A stretch of 58,841 nt of DNA from Kurthia gibsonii (GTDB lineage Bacteria; Bacillota; Bacilli; Bacillales_A; Planococcaceae): NCBI RefSeq assembly GCF_006539985.1, contig NZ_BJOB01000013.1, forward strand, positions 1 through 58,841, in the 5' to 3' direction. Both the position numbers and the translations under genes were made by a program. Each line of letters opens with the position of its first letter. The first letter of the stretch is position 1. This document shows, piece by piece, positions 18,423 through 26,555 of the stretch. Below the pieces are notes generated by a model. The model searched no databases. It was not told the DNA's origin and worked only from the letters and a program-made list of their open reading frames with translations.

Positions 18423-18453
18423 AAAGGATTGCACGATTGTGTAGTCCTTTTTT
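18423..18453 (+). terminator. terminator of the lysine-catabolism operon
   Basis: AAAGGATTGCAC pairs with GTGTAGTCCTTT (two G-T pairs) around a GATT loop, followed by T-rich sequence, directly behind the acyl-CoA dehydrogenase stop. Confidence 0.85.
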
Positions 18454-18471
18454 AATTTGTAAACAAATAAA

Positions 18472-18510
18472 AAAGAGAGAAGTCGGTTGAATGACCTGAC
18501 TTCTCTCTTT
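18472..18510. terminator. bidirectional terminator
   Basis: AAAGAGAGAAGTC pairs perfectly with GACTTCTCTCTTT, with an inner GGT/ACC. It is the 3' terminator of the minus-strand deacetylase and a second barrier for the plus-strand operon. Confidence 0.85.
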
Positions 18511-18516
18511 CAGTTA

Positions 18517-19887
18517 TTACTTTTTATAAACTCTTTTTTCAATGCTTAGCATTTCAGAAGCTGTTACAAATGTATAACCTTGTTGTTTTAAGTAACGAAT
18601 TACTTGTGGCAATGCTTGAGCTGAACTTGCATGAATGTCATGCATTAAAACAGTTGTATATTGTGATTTTTGACTTTTCACATTCGCTAATGTTTGTTGT
18701 GGATTATGATGTTTCCAATCAAGTGTATCGACATTCCATAAAACAACTGGCATTTTTGCGATTTTTGAAACATTCGCATTGTAAGAGCCATAAGGTGGAC
18801 GGAATACTGTTGGATTTTTACCTGTTGCTTTTTTAATGGCCTGATTGGTTGTTTCAATTTCTTTTTTTACGTTTGCATTCGATAGTAATACTAGATTTGC
18901 ATGTGTTAAGGAGTGATTACCAAGCTCATGTCCTTCATCTGCAATTTGTTTCACCATTTTAGGATTTGCGCGTGCTTGTGTACCTACCATGAAGAATGTT
19001 GCTTTAACCTTTTCGCGTTTTAAAGTAGCTAAAATACTCTTTGTAGATGTCGTATTTGGCCCATCATCAAATGTAAGAGCAACCGCTTTTTTCGGAATAG
19101 GTTTCTTTTTCTTTTGAATAATTTTCTTAACAGGTATTTGGAATTCTTTTGCTAAAGAAGAATTAATATTCTGAAGTGGTAAAGTAATTGTTATTGGCTG
19201 GTTAAATGAAGATGTAAAACTATCGGGATTTAAATAGAAGTATAAATTTTGATCATCGAGTGCAAAGTTTTCAAAATGACTAGCTTCTTGGTTGATTGCT
19301 AAGTCTTTTTGTTGACTTTTATTGAAATTTTGTACTTCTTTATGTTTTGCCAGTTCTTTTTGTGATAAATTCATAATATGTGTTAACTGCTCACCAGAAG
19401 GTATAACTTCCTTAATATCAATTAACTCATTCGCTGGCTGATCCACTGTAAACGTAATGAATTTTTGATCTTTTTTCTGTTTATCCTCTTGTAAACTTTG
19501 AGTTAAAACAAATGAATAAAGATCCTTATGTTTCAATGTCATGTACGTCACATGCATCTGTGCATCTTTTGCGTATTTCCCTTTGAAAAAGTCTGTTTTC
19601 ATCTCTTTAACGGCATCACTGATAGCTGTATTCAGTTCAGAAGATCCTGTTTTTGGGTACTGAATTGTATAGCTACCTTGTTCTGTTTCATTTGTGACCG
19701 TCACCGTTTTAATAAATGGGTTGTCTGTTTCAGCTGTAGAGGTGTTTTCAGTTGAAGCGGCTAAACCCTTTTCAGAAGGACTTTTCAAGTTTAGCATGTA
19801 TACTACAGCGAAAATAATAAGAGATAATAGTATACAAACAAGTAGTGAGTCAATTAATAATCTGTTTTTGAATGGTGAAGATTTCAT
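18517..19887 (-). CDS. PdaC-like membrane-anchored polysaccharide deacetylase
   Basis: This 456-residue protein has one N-terminal membrane segment (about 10-32). An extracellular DUF4163/DUF3298-type region follows (about 55-255), then a NodB deacetylase domain (about 265-450). The NodB motifs are intact: TFDDGPN with the catalytic and metal Asp pair, HSLTH with metal His residues, RPPYGSYN, and LMHDIHA. B. subtilis PdaC has the same architecture and size and deacetylates peptidoglycan; the glycan acted on here is inferred. The ribosome site AAAGGAG is ~13 nt from the ATG, a rather long spacing. It is monocistronic. Confidence 0.88.
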   Translation of the reverse strand: MKSSPFKNRLLIDSLLVCILLSLIIFAVVYMLNLKSPSEKGLAASTENTSTAETDNPFIKTVTVTNETEQGSYTIQYPKTGSSELNTAISDAVKEMKTDFFKGKYAKDAQMHVTYMTLKHKDLYSFVLTQSLQEDKQKKDQKFITFTVDQPANELIDIKEVIPSGEQLTHIMNLSQKELAKHKEVQNFNKSQQKDLAINQEASHFENFALDDQNLYFYLNPDSFTSSFNQPITITLPLQNINSSLAKEFQIPVKKIIQKKKKPIPKKAVALTFDDGPNTTSTKSILATLKREKVKATFFMVGTQARANPKMVKQIADEGHELGNHSLTHANLVLLSNANVKKEIETTNQAIKKATGKNPTVFRPPYGSYNANVSKIAKMPVVLWNVDTLDWKHHNPQQTLANVKSQKSQYTTVLMHDIHASSAQALPQVIRYLKQQGYTFVTASEMLSIEKRVYKK

Positions 19888-20016
19888 TTTTTTTGTATAC
19901 TCCTTTTCATAGTATTAGGTTAATATTACCATTATTTTACGGTGTATGGTCATATAAAGTAAGTAAATTTTATAACTTATAGAAAAATATATTTAATAGA
20001 GAGGACGTTTGAAAAT

Positions 20017-20769
20017 ATGCCTCATAATAAAGAGGAAGAATTAGCAATTAACTGCTTTTTACTTGCAGGACGTTTGCTAGTTCAATGTGGTGCGGAAACT
20101 TATCGTGCAGAGGATACAATGTTGCGCATGGCACAATCACAAGGTTATCCAGATGCACAAAGTTTTGTGACACCTACAGGAATCATTTTTTCTGCAGGAC
20201 ATGAACGACCTACAAGGATTGCTCAAATTCCTAGTAGAACAACTGATTTAGAAAAAATTGCACAAGTTAATAATGTTTCGCGAAATTTAACTGCACGAAA
20301 TTATTCAATTGAAAAAGCTTATGAAGAATTACAGCGAATTGAAAAGACAAATTTCTTTTTTCCTACCTGGGTCCAAATTCTTGCGGCAGCCATTGCTAGT
20401 GCATGCTTTTTAATCTTATTTAGAGGTATATGGTCGGATATGCCGATTGCCTTCATTGCTGGCGGTGCAGGTTTTATCGTATTTATGGCGATTCACTCCT
20501 TAACCAAAGTTAAATTTTTTGCAGAGTTCACAGGTGCTCTTTTTGTAGGTGTTATTGCTTTCTATGCTGTGGAGTTCGGATATGGATCGCAACTCGATAA
20601 AATTATTATAGGGTCTGTTATGCCACTTGTACCAGGTGTACCAATTGCAAATGCAGTACGTGATTTAATGGCTGGACACTTCGTATCAGGTGTAGCAAAA
20701 GGTGTCGAAGCCTTTTTAACAGCTACAGCAATTGGTGCTGGTGTAGCACTTGTACTATTAACATTTTAA
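20017..20769 (+). CDS. threonine/serine exporter family protein, ThrE N-terminal half (YjjP-like)
   Basis: This is a 250-residue protein with a soluble N-terminal part of about 115 residues, including the conserved GAETYRAEDTML and QSFVTPTGI signatures of the ThrE/DUF1212 family. About five membrane segments follow, and the motif PLVPGVPIANAVRDLM is typical. It is one half of a split ThrE-type amino acid exporter; the other half is encoded 13 bp downstream. In Corynebacterium both halves are one polypeptide. Substrates are inferred from the family. Confidence 0.88.
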   Translation: MPHNKEEELAINCFLLAGRLLVQCGAETYRAEDTMLRMAQSQGYPDAQSFVTPTGIIFSAGHERPTRIAQIPSRTTDLEKIAQVNNVSRNLTARNYSIEKAYEELQRIEKTNFFFPTWVQILAAAIASACFLILFRGIWSDMPIAFIAGGAGFIVFMAIHSLTKVKFFAEFTGALFVGVIAFYAVEFGYGSQLDKIIIGSVMPLVPGVPIANAVRDLMAGHFVSGVAKGVEAFLTATAIGAGVALVLLTF

Positions 20770-20782
20770 GGAGGCAAATCGA

Positions 20783-21235
20783 TTGGAATATGTGATTCAT
20801 ATCATACTGAGCTTTATTGCAACTGCAACATTCGCAATTATTTTTAATGCACCAAAAAATACACTGTTTCACTGCGGTCTTGTTGGGGCCATTGGCTGGG
20901 GGATCTATTTAGTCTTCACCAATCATGGTGTAGATATTGTACCTGCATCATTTGCAGGAGCATTTGTTATTGCCATTGTAGCACACATTTATGCAAAACG
21001 TTTTAAAACCCCAATGTTAATTTTCAGTGTAGCAGGAATTATCCCACTTGTACCTGGTGGGATGGCTTATAATACAATGCGTCATGTAGTGGAAAAAGAT
21101 TATACACAGAGTATTGAATTTGCAGTGAAGACGAGTTTAATAACAGGTGCGATTGTGATGGGATTAGTTTTTGCGGAGGTATTTATGCAATTAATTTTTA
21201 CAGCACTACGACGTCGAAAAATACCTACGAAATAA
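20783..21235 (+). CDS. threonine/serine exporter family protein, C-terminal half (YjjB-like)
   Basis: This is a 150-residue integral membrane protein with about four to five segments. It carries the mirrored family motif AGIIPLVPGGMAYNTM, which matches PLVPGVPIANAV of the upstream protein. The start is TTG at 20783, after a strong AAGGAGG. It is co-transcribed with the upstream half, and the two presumably assemble into one exporter. A palindromic element (21305-21433) lies behind the pair. Confidence 0.87.
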   Translation: MEYVIHIILSFIATATFAIIFNAPKNTLFHCGLVGAIGWGIYLVFTNHGVDIVPASFAGAFVIAIVAHIYAKRFKTPMLIFSVAGIIPLVPGGMAYNTMRHVVEKDYTQSIEFAVKTSLITGAIVMGLVFAEVFMQLIFTALRRRKIPTK

Positions 21236-21304
21236 AACGCATAGTGACTATTTTTATACGTACCCTTTTTTCTTCTATTGAGTATGTGTTTATTAAAAAG
21301 AAAA

Positions 21305-21433
21305 GAGGATGAGACATAAGTATGAAAATATCATCTTATATGAGCATAAGAAAAACCGGAATCGCGCCACAGCACGATTCCGGTTTTTTGTTGCGAACTC
21401 TAAAAGGAAAATGAAATGTTTTGTCTCATCCTC
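21305..21433. repeat. 130-bp palindromic intergenic element, copy 2
   Basis: The outer arms GAGGATGAGACA (21305-21316) and TGTCTCATCCTC (21422-21433) are exact complements, and differ from the arms of copy 1 at 7154-7283. The interior is nearly the same: GACATAAG, TATATGAGCATAAGAAAAA, the inner hairpin AACCGGAATCG...CGATTCCGGTT with a T-run, TTGCGAAC-CTAAAA, and a distal ATGAAAT-TTTTGTC. It is positioned as a terminator between the ThrE genes and convergent bioB. Confidence 0.85.
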
Positions 21434-21443
21434 GTCTTTTGTT

Positions 21444-22457
21444 TTAACTACATGAAGTAGTCATAGGCTCTTTTGATAGTGGTTCTAAATCAACTTCAAA
21501 ACCTAAATCTTCAAGCATTTGCAAGTCGGATGATTCCTCTTGTCCACTCGTTGTTAAATAATCCCCGATAAAAATTGAGTTTGCTGCGTAAAGGCTAAAT
21601 GGTTGTAAACTTCTTAAATTTACTTCACGCCCACCAGAAACACGAATTTCTTTCGTTGGATTAATCATACGGAAAAGTGCAAGGACGCGTAGAGCATAAA
21701 GTGGTGTGACTTCTTTTGTTCCCTCTAAAGGTGTACCGTCTACTGCGTTTAAAAAGTTTACTGGAATTGAATCAGCATCTAATATACGTAAGCTTTTCGC
21801 CATCTGTACGACATCTTCTTTAGACTCTTTCATGCCAATAATAACACCTGAACAAGGGGAAATACCCGCATTTTTTACTTTTTCAACAGTCCCCACACGA
21901 TCTTCATATGTGTGAGATGTTGTAATATGTTCATGATGATTTTCTGATGTATTTAAGTTGTGATTGTAACGATCGACACCGGCTTCTTTTAATCGTTCTG
22001 CTTGCTCTGGTTTTAGAATACCAAGACATGCACAAACCGTCATATTTGGGTTTTCAGCTTTAATTTCTTTTACAGCATCTACTACAATATCCAATTCACG
22101 ATTCGCAGGACCACGACCACTTGCTACGATACAATACGTACCAGCTTGAACAACGCTTGCTCGTCTCGCACCCTCTACAATTTCTTCTTGTTTCATCATG
22201 GCATACTTTTCAATCGGTGCTTTTGAAATAATAGACTGTGAGCAATAGCCACAGTTTTCTGGGCACAGACCAGATTTCGTATTAATAATCATATTTAATT
22301 TCACTTTATTACCGTAGTAGTGATAGCGAATTTGATAACTCGCCTGCAATAACTTAAGTAAGTCTTGTTGTGGTGTTTCTAAAATAGCTAGAGCTTCTTC
22401 ATCTGATAATAAATAGTTTTCCTCAATGATCTGTGTAGCTAATTGTTCATAATTCAT
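21444..22457 (-). CDS. bioB: biotin synthase
   Basis: This 337-residue radical-SAM enzyme inserts sulphur into dethiobiotin. The [4Fe-4S] motif CPENCGYCSQS (Cys-x3-Cys-x2-Cys) is at about residue 68. Other conserved parts are GRGP, YNHNLNTS, CSGVIIGMKES and the GGRE segment with the Arg that binds the [2Fe-2S] cluster. The start overlaps the bioY stop (ATGA), so translation is coupled. No other biotin-biosynthesis gene is in the window, so the cell may import precursors or carry them elsewhere. Ribosome site AAAGGAG. Confidence 0.96.
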   Translation of the reverse strand: MNYEQLATQIIEENYLLSDEEALAILETPQQDLLKLLQASYQIRYHYYGNKVKLNMIINTKSGLCPENCGYCSQSIISKAPIEKYAMMKQEEIVEGARRASVVQAGTYCIVASGRGPANRELDIVVDAVKEIKAENPNMTVCACLGILKPEQAERLKEAGVDRYNHNLNTSENHHEHITTSHTYEDRVGTVEKVKNAGISPCSGVIIGMKESKEDVVQMAKSLRILDADSIPVNFLNAVDGTPLEGTKEVTPLYALRVLALFRMINPTKEIRVSGGREVNLRSLQPFSLYAANSIFIGDYLTTSGQEESSDLQMLEDLGFEVDLEPLSKEPMTTSCS

Positions 22458-23059
22458 GATTTACGAACTCCTTTCAAGACGAATTGCATGCGATAGGCAA
22501 AGAAGCCAGATAGTACAGATAGAATGATATCTTTTGGAAGCGGAGGCATCATCCACAACCAAGCAATTTGATATGTAAAGTTCTCAGGAGCTGCTGCCCA
22601 TAGTTTATAAGCGAAGTACATCCAATTTGTTCCGAATACATAGTTGATGACCATAGCTACAAGTGCTGCAGCAACATACATCATTTTCGTATTTTTCATT
22701 TCAATCATTTTTCCTGCAACATAAGCTGCAAAAATGAATGACACGATGAAACCGAATGTTGGACTTAATACTTGGCTAAAACCACCGCTGAATCGTGCGA
22801 ATACGGGTGCGCCGGCTAAACCGATTAGCATGTAGACTGTAACAGCAATAGCTCCTCGCTTACTTCCTAAAATTAATCCAGCTAAAATTGCGAAAAATGT
22901 TTGGAGTGTAATTGGAACACCACCAACGACCATGAACGGTGCAAATGATGTGATGTTCGCCCCAATCATCATCAATGTAGCAAACATAGCACAATAGACT
23001 AAATCTACAACGCGTAATTTTGTTTTCGACTTTGTCATCGTTGTTTGACTTGTTGTCAT
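22454..23059 (-). CDS. bioY: BioY, biotin transporter S-component (ECF type)
   Basis: This 201-residue membrane protein has about six segments and binds biotin. BioY signatures include the N-terminal helix DLVYCAMFATLMMIGANITSF shortened to its core MFATLMMIGANI, VPITLQTFFAILAGLILG, and GAPVF-FSGGF. I place the start at ATG 23059, after GAGGGGG; the open frame runs 12 codons further up without a ribosome site. It precedes bioB and is translationally coupled to it. It would work with a shared ECF energising module encoded elsewhere. Confidence 0.93.
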   Translation of the reverse strand: MTTSQTTMTKSKTKLRVVDLVYCAMFATLMMIGANITSFAPFMVVGGVPITLQTFFAILAGLILGSKRGAIAVTVYMLIGLAGAPVFARFSGGFSQVLSPTFGFIVSFIFAAYVAGKMIEMKNTKMMYVAAALVAMVINYVFGTNWMYFAYKLWAAAPENFTYQIAWLWMMPPLPKDIILSVLSGFFAYRMQFVLKGVRKS

Positions 23060-23086
23060 TTCTAAATCCCCCTCAAATGAGTAAAA

Positions 23087-23109
23087 ATTGAACATGTAAG
23101 TTGTTCAAT
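23087..23109. promoter_or_regulatory. dyad downstream of the bioYB promoter
   Basis: ATTGAAC-N9-GTTCAAT forms a perfect 7+7 inverted repeat, 28 bp upstream of the bioY start. Just upstream on the minus strand are TTGACA (23138-23143) and TATTAA (23117-23122, spacing 15). The position suits a repressor operator. It does not match the usual Firmicute BirA half-site with its ~14-bp gap, so the regulator is unknown. Confidence 0.5.
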
Positions 23110-23181
23110 ATCCAATTTAATACTTTTTTATAATTTGTGTCAACTTATTTTTATTTTAAGTTTACTCAAATTATGAAAAAG

Positions 23182-23213
23182 ACCTCAACTAATCTGCGAA
23201 GAAAAGTTGAGGT
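23182..23213 (-). terminator. terminator of the PAS-GGDEF-EAL gene
   Basis: ACCTCAACT pairs with AGTTGAGGT. On the minus strand it is followed by CTTTTTC. It lies 8 bp past the stop of the gene at 23221. Confidence 0.8.
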
Positions 23214-23220
23214 GGCTATT

Positions 23221-25251
23221 TTATAATAATTCGTTATGAGTGAATAAAGTTTCGATATCTTGCGGAACTTTAGGGCGACTTAATTGATAACCTTGAATTG
23301 CATCGCAGCCAGCTTCTCGTAAAATTGAAACTTGTTCTTCTGATTCAACACCTTCTGCAACAACGCGCATGTGTAAAGAACGTCCAAATTGAATCATACC
23401 TTGAACTAAAGCACGCGTTTTCTCTTGGTAGACAATCGGTGCGATAAACGAGCGGTCAATTTTAAACTCTTCTAAAGGTAATAGTTGCATATAACGGAAT
23501 GAAGCATAACCTGTTCCAAAATCATCTAATGAGAATTTAATCCCTTTAGCTTGTAATTTACGCATTTGGCTAACAATCGATTCTTCTGCTTCTGCTTCAA
23601 GCGCAAATTTTTCTGTAATCTCAATTTGCAGTAAATGTGGTGGACATTGTGTACGTTCTAATACTTTTAAAATCGTATCAACCATATTTTTATCGCGGAA
23701 TTCACGAATCGATGTGTTAATACTAATGCGAATTGGTGTCCCTGCATTCGCCCATTCAACAGCTTGTTCACAAGCTTTTTCAAGCATGAAGCTGCCGATT
23801 TGATTAATTAAACCAGTTTCTTCTGCAATCGGAATTAAAATATCTGGCGGTACAATCCCAATTTCAGAGTCTTCCCAACGTACGAGCGCTTCAACAGTTG
23901 TGATTTCATCTGTTGTTAAATCTTGTTGTGGTTGATAAAGCACGCGTAAATCTTTTTGATTTAGTGCAATCAATAATCGTTTTTCAATAATTGAACGGGT
24001 ACTTAAAGATTCATGGTCAGCCTTAGATAAGCTCATAATAAGATTTCCGCCCTCAGCTTGTACCTTTTGGATTACTGAGTTGGAAGCTTTGAATAAGTTA
24101 CTAAATGTACTTTGGTCTTCAGGGAATTTTGTAATACCACCACTTACAGTTAAAGGAGTTGAAGTATGATCCAAGTAAATCGGGTGTTGTGTTAAGTAAG
24201 ATAAGAACCCTTGGATAAACCATTCACCAAGTGGCGTTAATACAACAAACTCGTTGACACTAATACGGGCCATCGTACTATCTTGGAAATACATTTTCAT
24301 GCGATTTGTGAACTCTGTTACGAGTACAGCTTCTGTTTGCTCATCATATATTTCTTTTAGTGAATAGAACTTGTCGATACTTAAAAAGACGAACGTGAAG
24401 TGATGACCTTCTTCAATCATCTCGTTGACGATTTGTTCTAGACGGTAACGGTTCATCAGTCCAGTCTCTTGATCGATGTAGGCGATTTGTTCTAAACGAT
24501 TTTGTAACATCTTTTTATCGGTAATATCATTTTCTAAAAATAGATAAGAAGGTCGATTCTCTTTATTTTTAGCAATTGGAATAGCGGATAATTCTACCCA
24601 ATAAGGTTGTCCATCTTTTGTGATTTGTTCAACCTCGCCATGCCATGTGCGATTATTTTTCAATGTTGACCAAATTTTATCCGCCTGTTTTGAGCCTTCA
24701 TCTGTTTGTGGGAACATTTGCCATAATGTCTTTCCGATAATACGCTTTGGCGTCCATTTACTATATTTTAAAAAGTTCGAATTGGCTGCTTCAATTAAAC
24801 CATTTTCGTCAACCGACAACATCATGAACGAATCTTCTAAACCAGAGCGTAAATAAGATAACTGTTCTTCAAAATTCGTATCAGAAGTGTTACGATCGGA
24901 AGGTGTCAAACTAATGACTAAACAAGGTTGGTCTTGAATTGTCCAAACGGTAAAGAATGTTTTACATAGGATGCGCGTCTGATCTTTCGTTATATATGCA
25001 AGGTAGCCCATATCACGTACTTCTGGCTCCTCAATTAGTTGTTCAAAGATTAGTTCGTTTGTAGCGAGTTGACTTTGTTCAGCGAAAGGTACTGGATAAC
25101 CAAGTATGGCATCTGTATCGTAACCTAAATATTTCTCCGCTGTATGGTTCCATAGAATTATTTCTCCGTCTTTATTGACAAGGAGAAAAGGCTGGGGTAA
25201 CTGGTTAATTAATTCTTGTGAAGATGGTAATAAGATTTCACTTTCTTTCAT
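23221..25251 (-). CDS. PAS-PAS-GGDEF(degenerate)-EAL cyclic-di-GMP phosphodiesterase
   Basis: This is a 676-residue cytoplasmic signalling protein. Two PAS domains (about 12-120 and 135-250) are followed by a GGDEF-type domain (about 255-410) whose signature is replaced by SVNEF, so it cannot be a cyclase. The EAL domain (about 425-675) keeps its catalytic residues: VEALVRW, SINTS, ITEK, LDDFGTGYAS, FKIDRSF and AEGVE. It should therefore degrade c-di-GMP, with the PAS domains sensing an unknown signal. The start is set at ATG 25251; TTG 25260 lies only 3 nt from AAGGAG. It is monocistronic. Confidence 0.88.
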   Translation of the reverse strand: MKESEILLPSSQELINQLPQPFLLVNKDGEIILWNHTAEKYLGYDTDAILGYPVPFAEQSQLATNELIFEQLIEEPEVRDMGYLAYITKDQTRILCKTFFTVWTIQDQPCLVISLTPSDRNTSDTNFEEQLSYLRSGLEDSFMMLSVDENGLIEAANSNFLKYSKWTPKRIIGKTLWQMFPQTDEGSKQADKIWSTLKNNRTWHGEVEQITKDGQPYWVELSAIPIAKNKENRPSYLFLENDITDKKMLQNRLEQIAYIDQETGLMNRYRLEQIVNEMIEEGHHFTFVFLSIDKFYSLKEIYDEQTEAVLVTEFTNRMKMYFQDSTMARISVNEFVVLTPLGEWFIQGFLSYLTQHPIYLDHTSTPLTVSGGITKFPEDQSTFSNLFKASNSVIQKVQAEGGNLIMSLSKADHESLSTRSIIEKRLLIALNQKDLRVLYQPQQDLTTDEITTVEALVRWEDSEIGIVPPDILIPIAEETGLINQIGSFMLEKACEQAVEWANAGTPIRISINTSIREFRDKNMVDTILKVLERTQCPPHLLQIEITEKFALEAEAEESIVSQMRKLQAKGIKFSLDDFGTGYASFRYMQLLPLEEFKIDRSFIAPIVYQEKTRALVQGMIQFGRSLHMRVVAEGVESEEQVSILREAGCDAIQGYQLSRPKVPQDIETLFTHNELL

Positions 25252-25455
25252 TTTATGCAACGACTCCTTGAATTTACGGTATAGTTCCTATTATAGAGAA
25301 AAAAAGTATATAAGTCATTAGTAACAGATGATGAAATAAAAATAATTTATTTTACCTAATTTTGATTTGCGTTTAAGAAAATATTATTCAAAGGGATAAA
25401 AATACAAAAAAATCGAAAAAAATAAGCAAAAAGATGTAAAGAAGGGGGCCTACAA

Positions 25456-26382
25456 ATGAATCATACGACTAAGAGATTAAAAGGAATCATCATGATTATA
25501 ATTGGTTCAATGCTTTGGGGAGCGACAGGACCTATGATGGAATGGGTATTATCGTCTAGCCATATGAGTGTATCATTTATGCTAACAATACGCCTTTTAT
25601 TGGCAGGTTTTCTCATATTATTCTTTTTAATCGTGACTAAAAGAGATATATATGCTATTTGGAAACAACCTTATTGGTGGATTAAACTTGTGATTTTTAG
25701 TGTGTTTGGGATGCTCGGCGTACAATATACGTTTGTTGCTGCGATTCATGCAAGTAATGCAGTTTTAGCAACATTATTGCAATTTTTAGCACCTATTTTT
25801 GTTGTGCTATATGTGTCATTCTCACAAAAGATGTTTCCACCGAGATATCAAATATTCGGTATCTTAGGGACATTAATCGGCTTGTTCCTATTGCTAACAA
25901 ATGGTTCTATATCAAACCTATTAGTAAGTCCTGTAGCGCTTCTTTGGGGATTAGGTGTAGGTTTGACATTTGCTTTTTATACACTATACCCCACTTCTGT
26001 CATGAATGAATGGGGTGTACTCGTTGTCATTGGATGGAGCATGTTAATAGGTGGTTTGCTTCTTGGCTTCTCAAAAGGTTTTTGGGAATTTAATCAATAT
26101 GCGCTACTCGTGGAGAGTAGCACCAATTTTATGTTATTAGCGATTATTTTCTTTGGTACAATCGCTTTTATCCTATTTTTAAGTAGTATGAAATATATTT
26201 CACCTGTTGAAACGAGTATCTTATCGAGTTTCGAACCATTAACTGCAATGTTTATATCGGTTATTTGGTTGGGAAGTGTACTTGCGGGCGTTCAAATCAT
26301 CGGAATTATTCTTATGATTTTATGTGTTGTCTGGTTATCAATTGAAGGAAATCGACAATCGGTGAAGATGAAGGAAGAATAG
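25456..26382 (+). CDS. EamA/DMT-superfamily transporter
   Basis: This 308-residue protein has ten predicted membrane helices in two EamA repeats (about 12-150 and 160-295). It has the typical start IIMIIIGSMLWGATGPMMEW and the second-repeat signature YISPVETSILSSFEPLTAM. Such carriers move amino acids, nucleosides or other metabolites; the substrate cannot be told. Ribosome site GAAGGGGG, ~8 nt. The downstream ABC exporter begins 173 bp later, probably from its own promoter. Confidence 0.88.
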   Translation: MNHTTKRLKGIIMIIIGSMLWGATGPMMEWVLSSSHMSVSFMLTIRLLLAGFLILFFLIVTKRDIYAIWKQPYWWIKLVIFSVFGMLGVQYTFVAAIHASNAVLATLLQFLAPIFVVLYVSFSQKMFPPRYQIFGILGTLIGLFLLLTNGSISNLLVSPVALLWGLGVGLTFAFYTLYPTSVMNEWGVLVVIGWSMLIGGLLLGFSKGFWEFNQYALLVESSTNFMLLAIIFFGTIAFILFLSSMKYISPVETSILSSFEPLTAMFISVIWLGSVLAGVQIIGIILMILCVVWLSIEGNRQSVKMKEE

Positions 26383-26555
26383 AGAGGGAGTGGGTGAACC
26401 ATTCCTTCTTTTTGTATATAAAGACATAAATCGTTTAGTTTAAAGTAATTTTTAAATCATGATTATAGCTATTTTTGAAGGCGAAACATTTATCTAGAGA
26501 AATGAAGTGGGAATATGTCATAATAAACAAATCAATGAAGTCGGGAAGGTGTCTT

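Noticed and set aside
23087-23109. BirA operator before bioY
   Set aside because: Half-sites and spacing do not match the known BirA pattern, so it is listed only as a dyad of unknown regulator.
26475-26555. 27 extra N-terminal codons of the YheI-like subunit
   Set aside because: No ribosome site at ATG 26475. ATG 26556 has GGAAGGTG and matches family starts.
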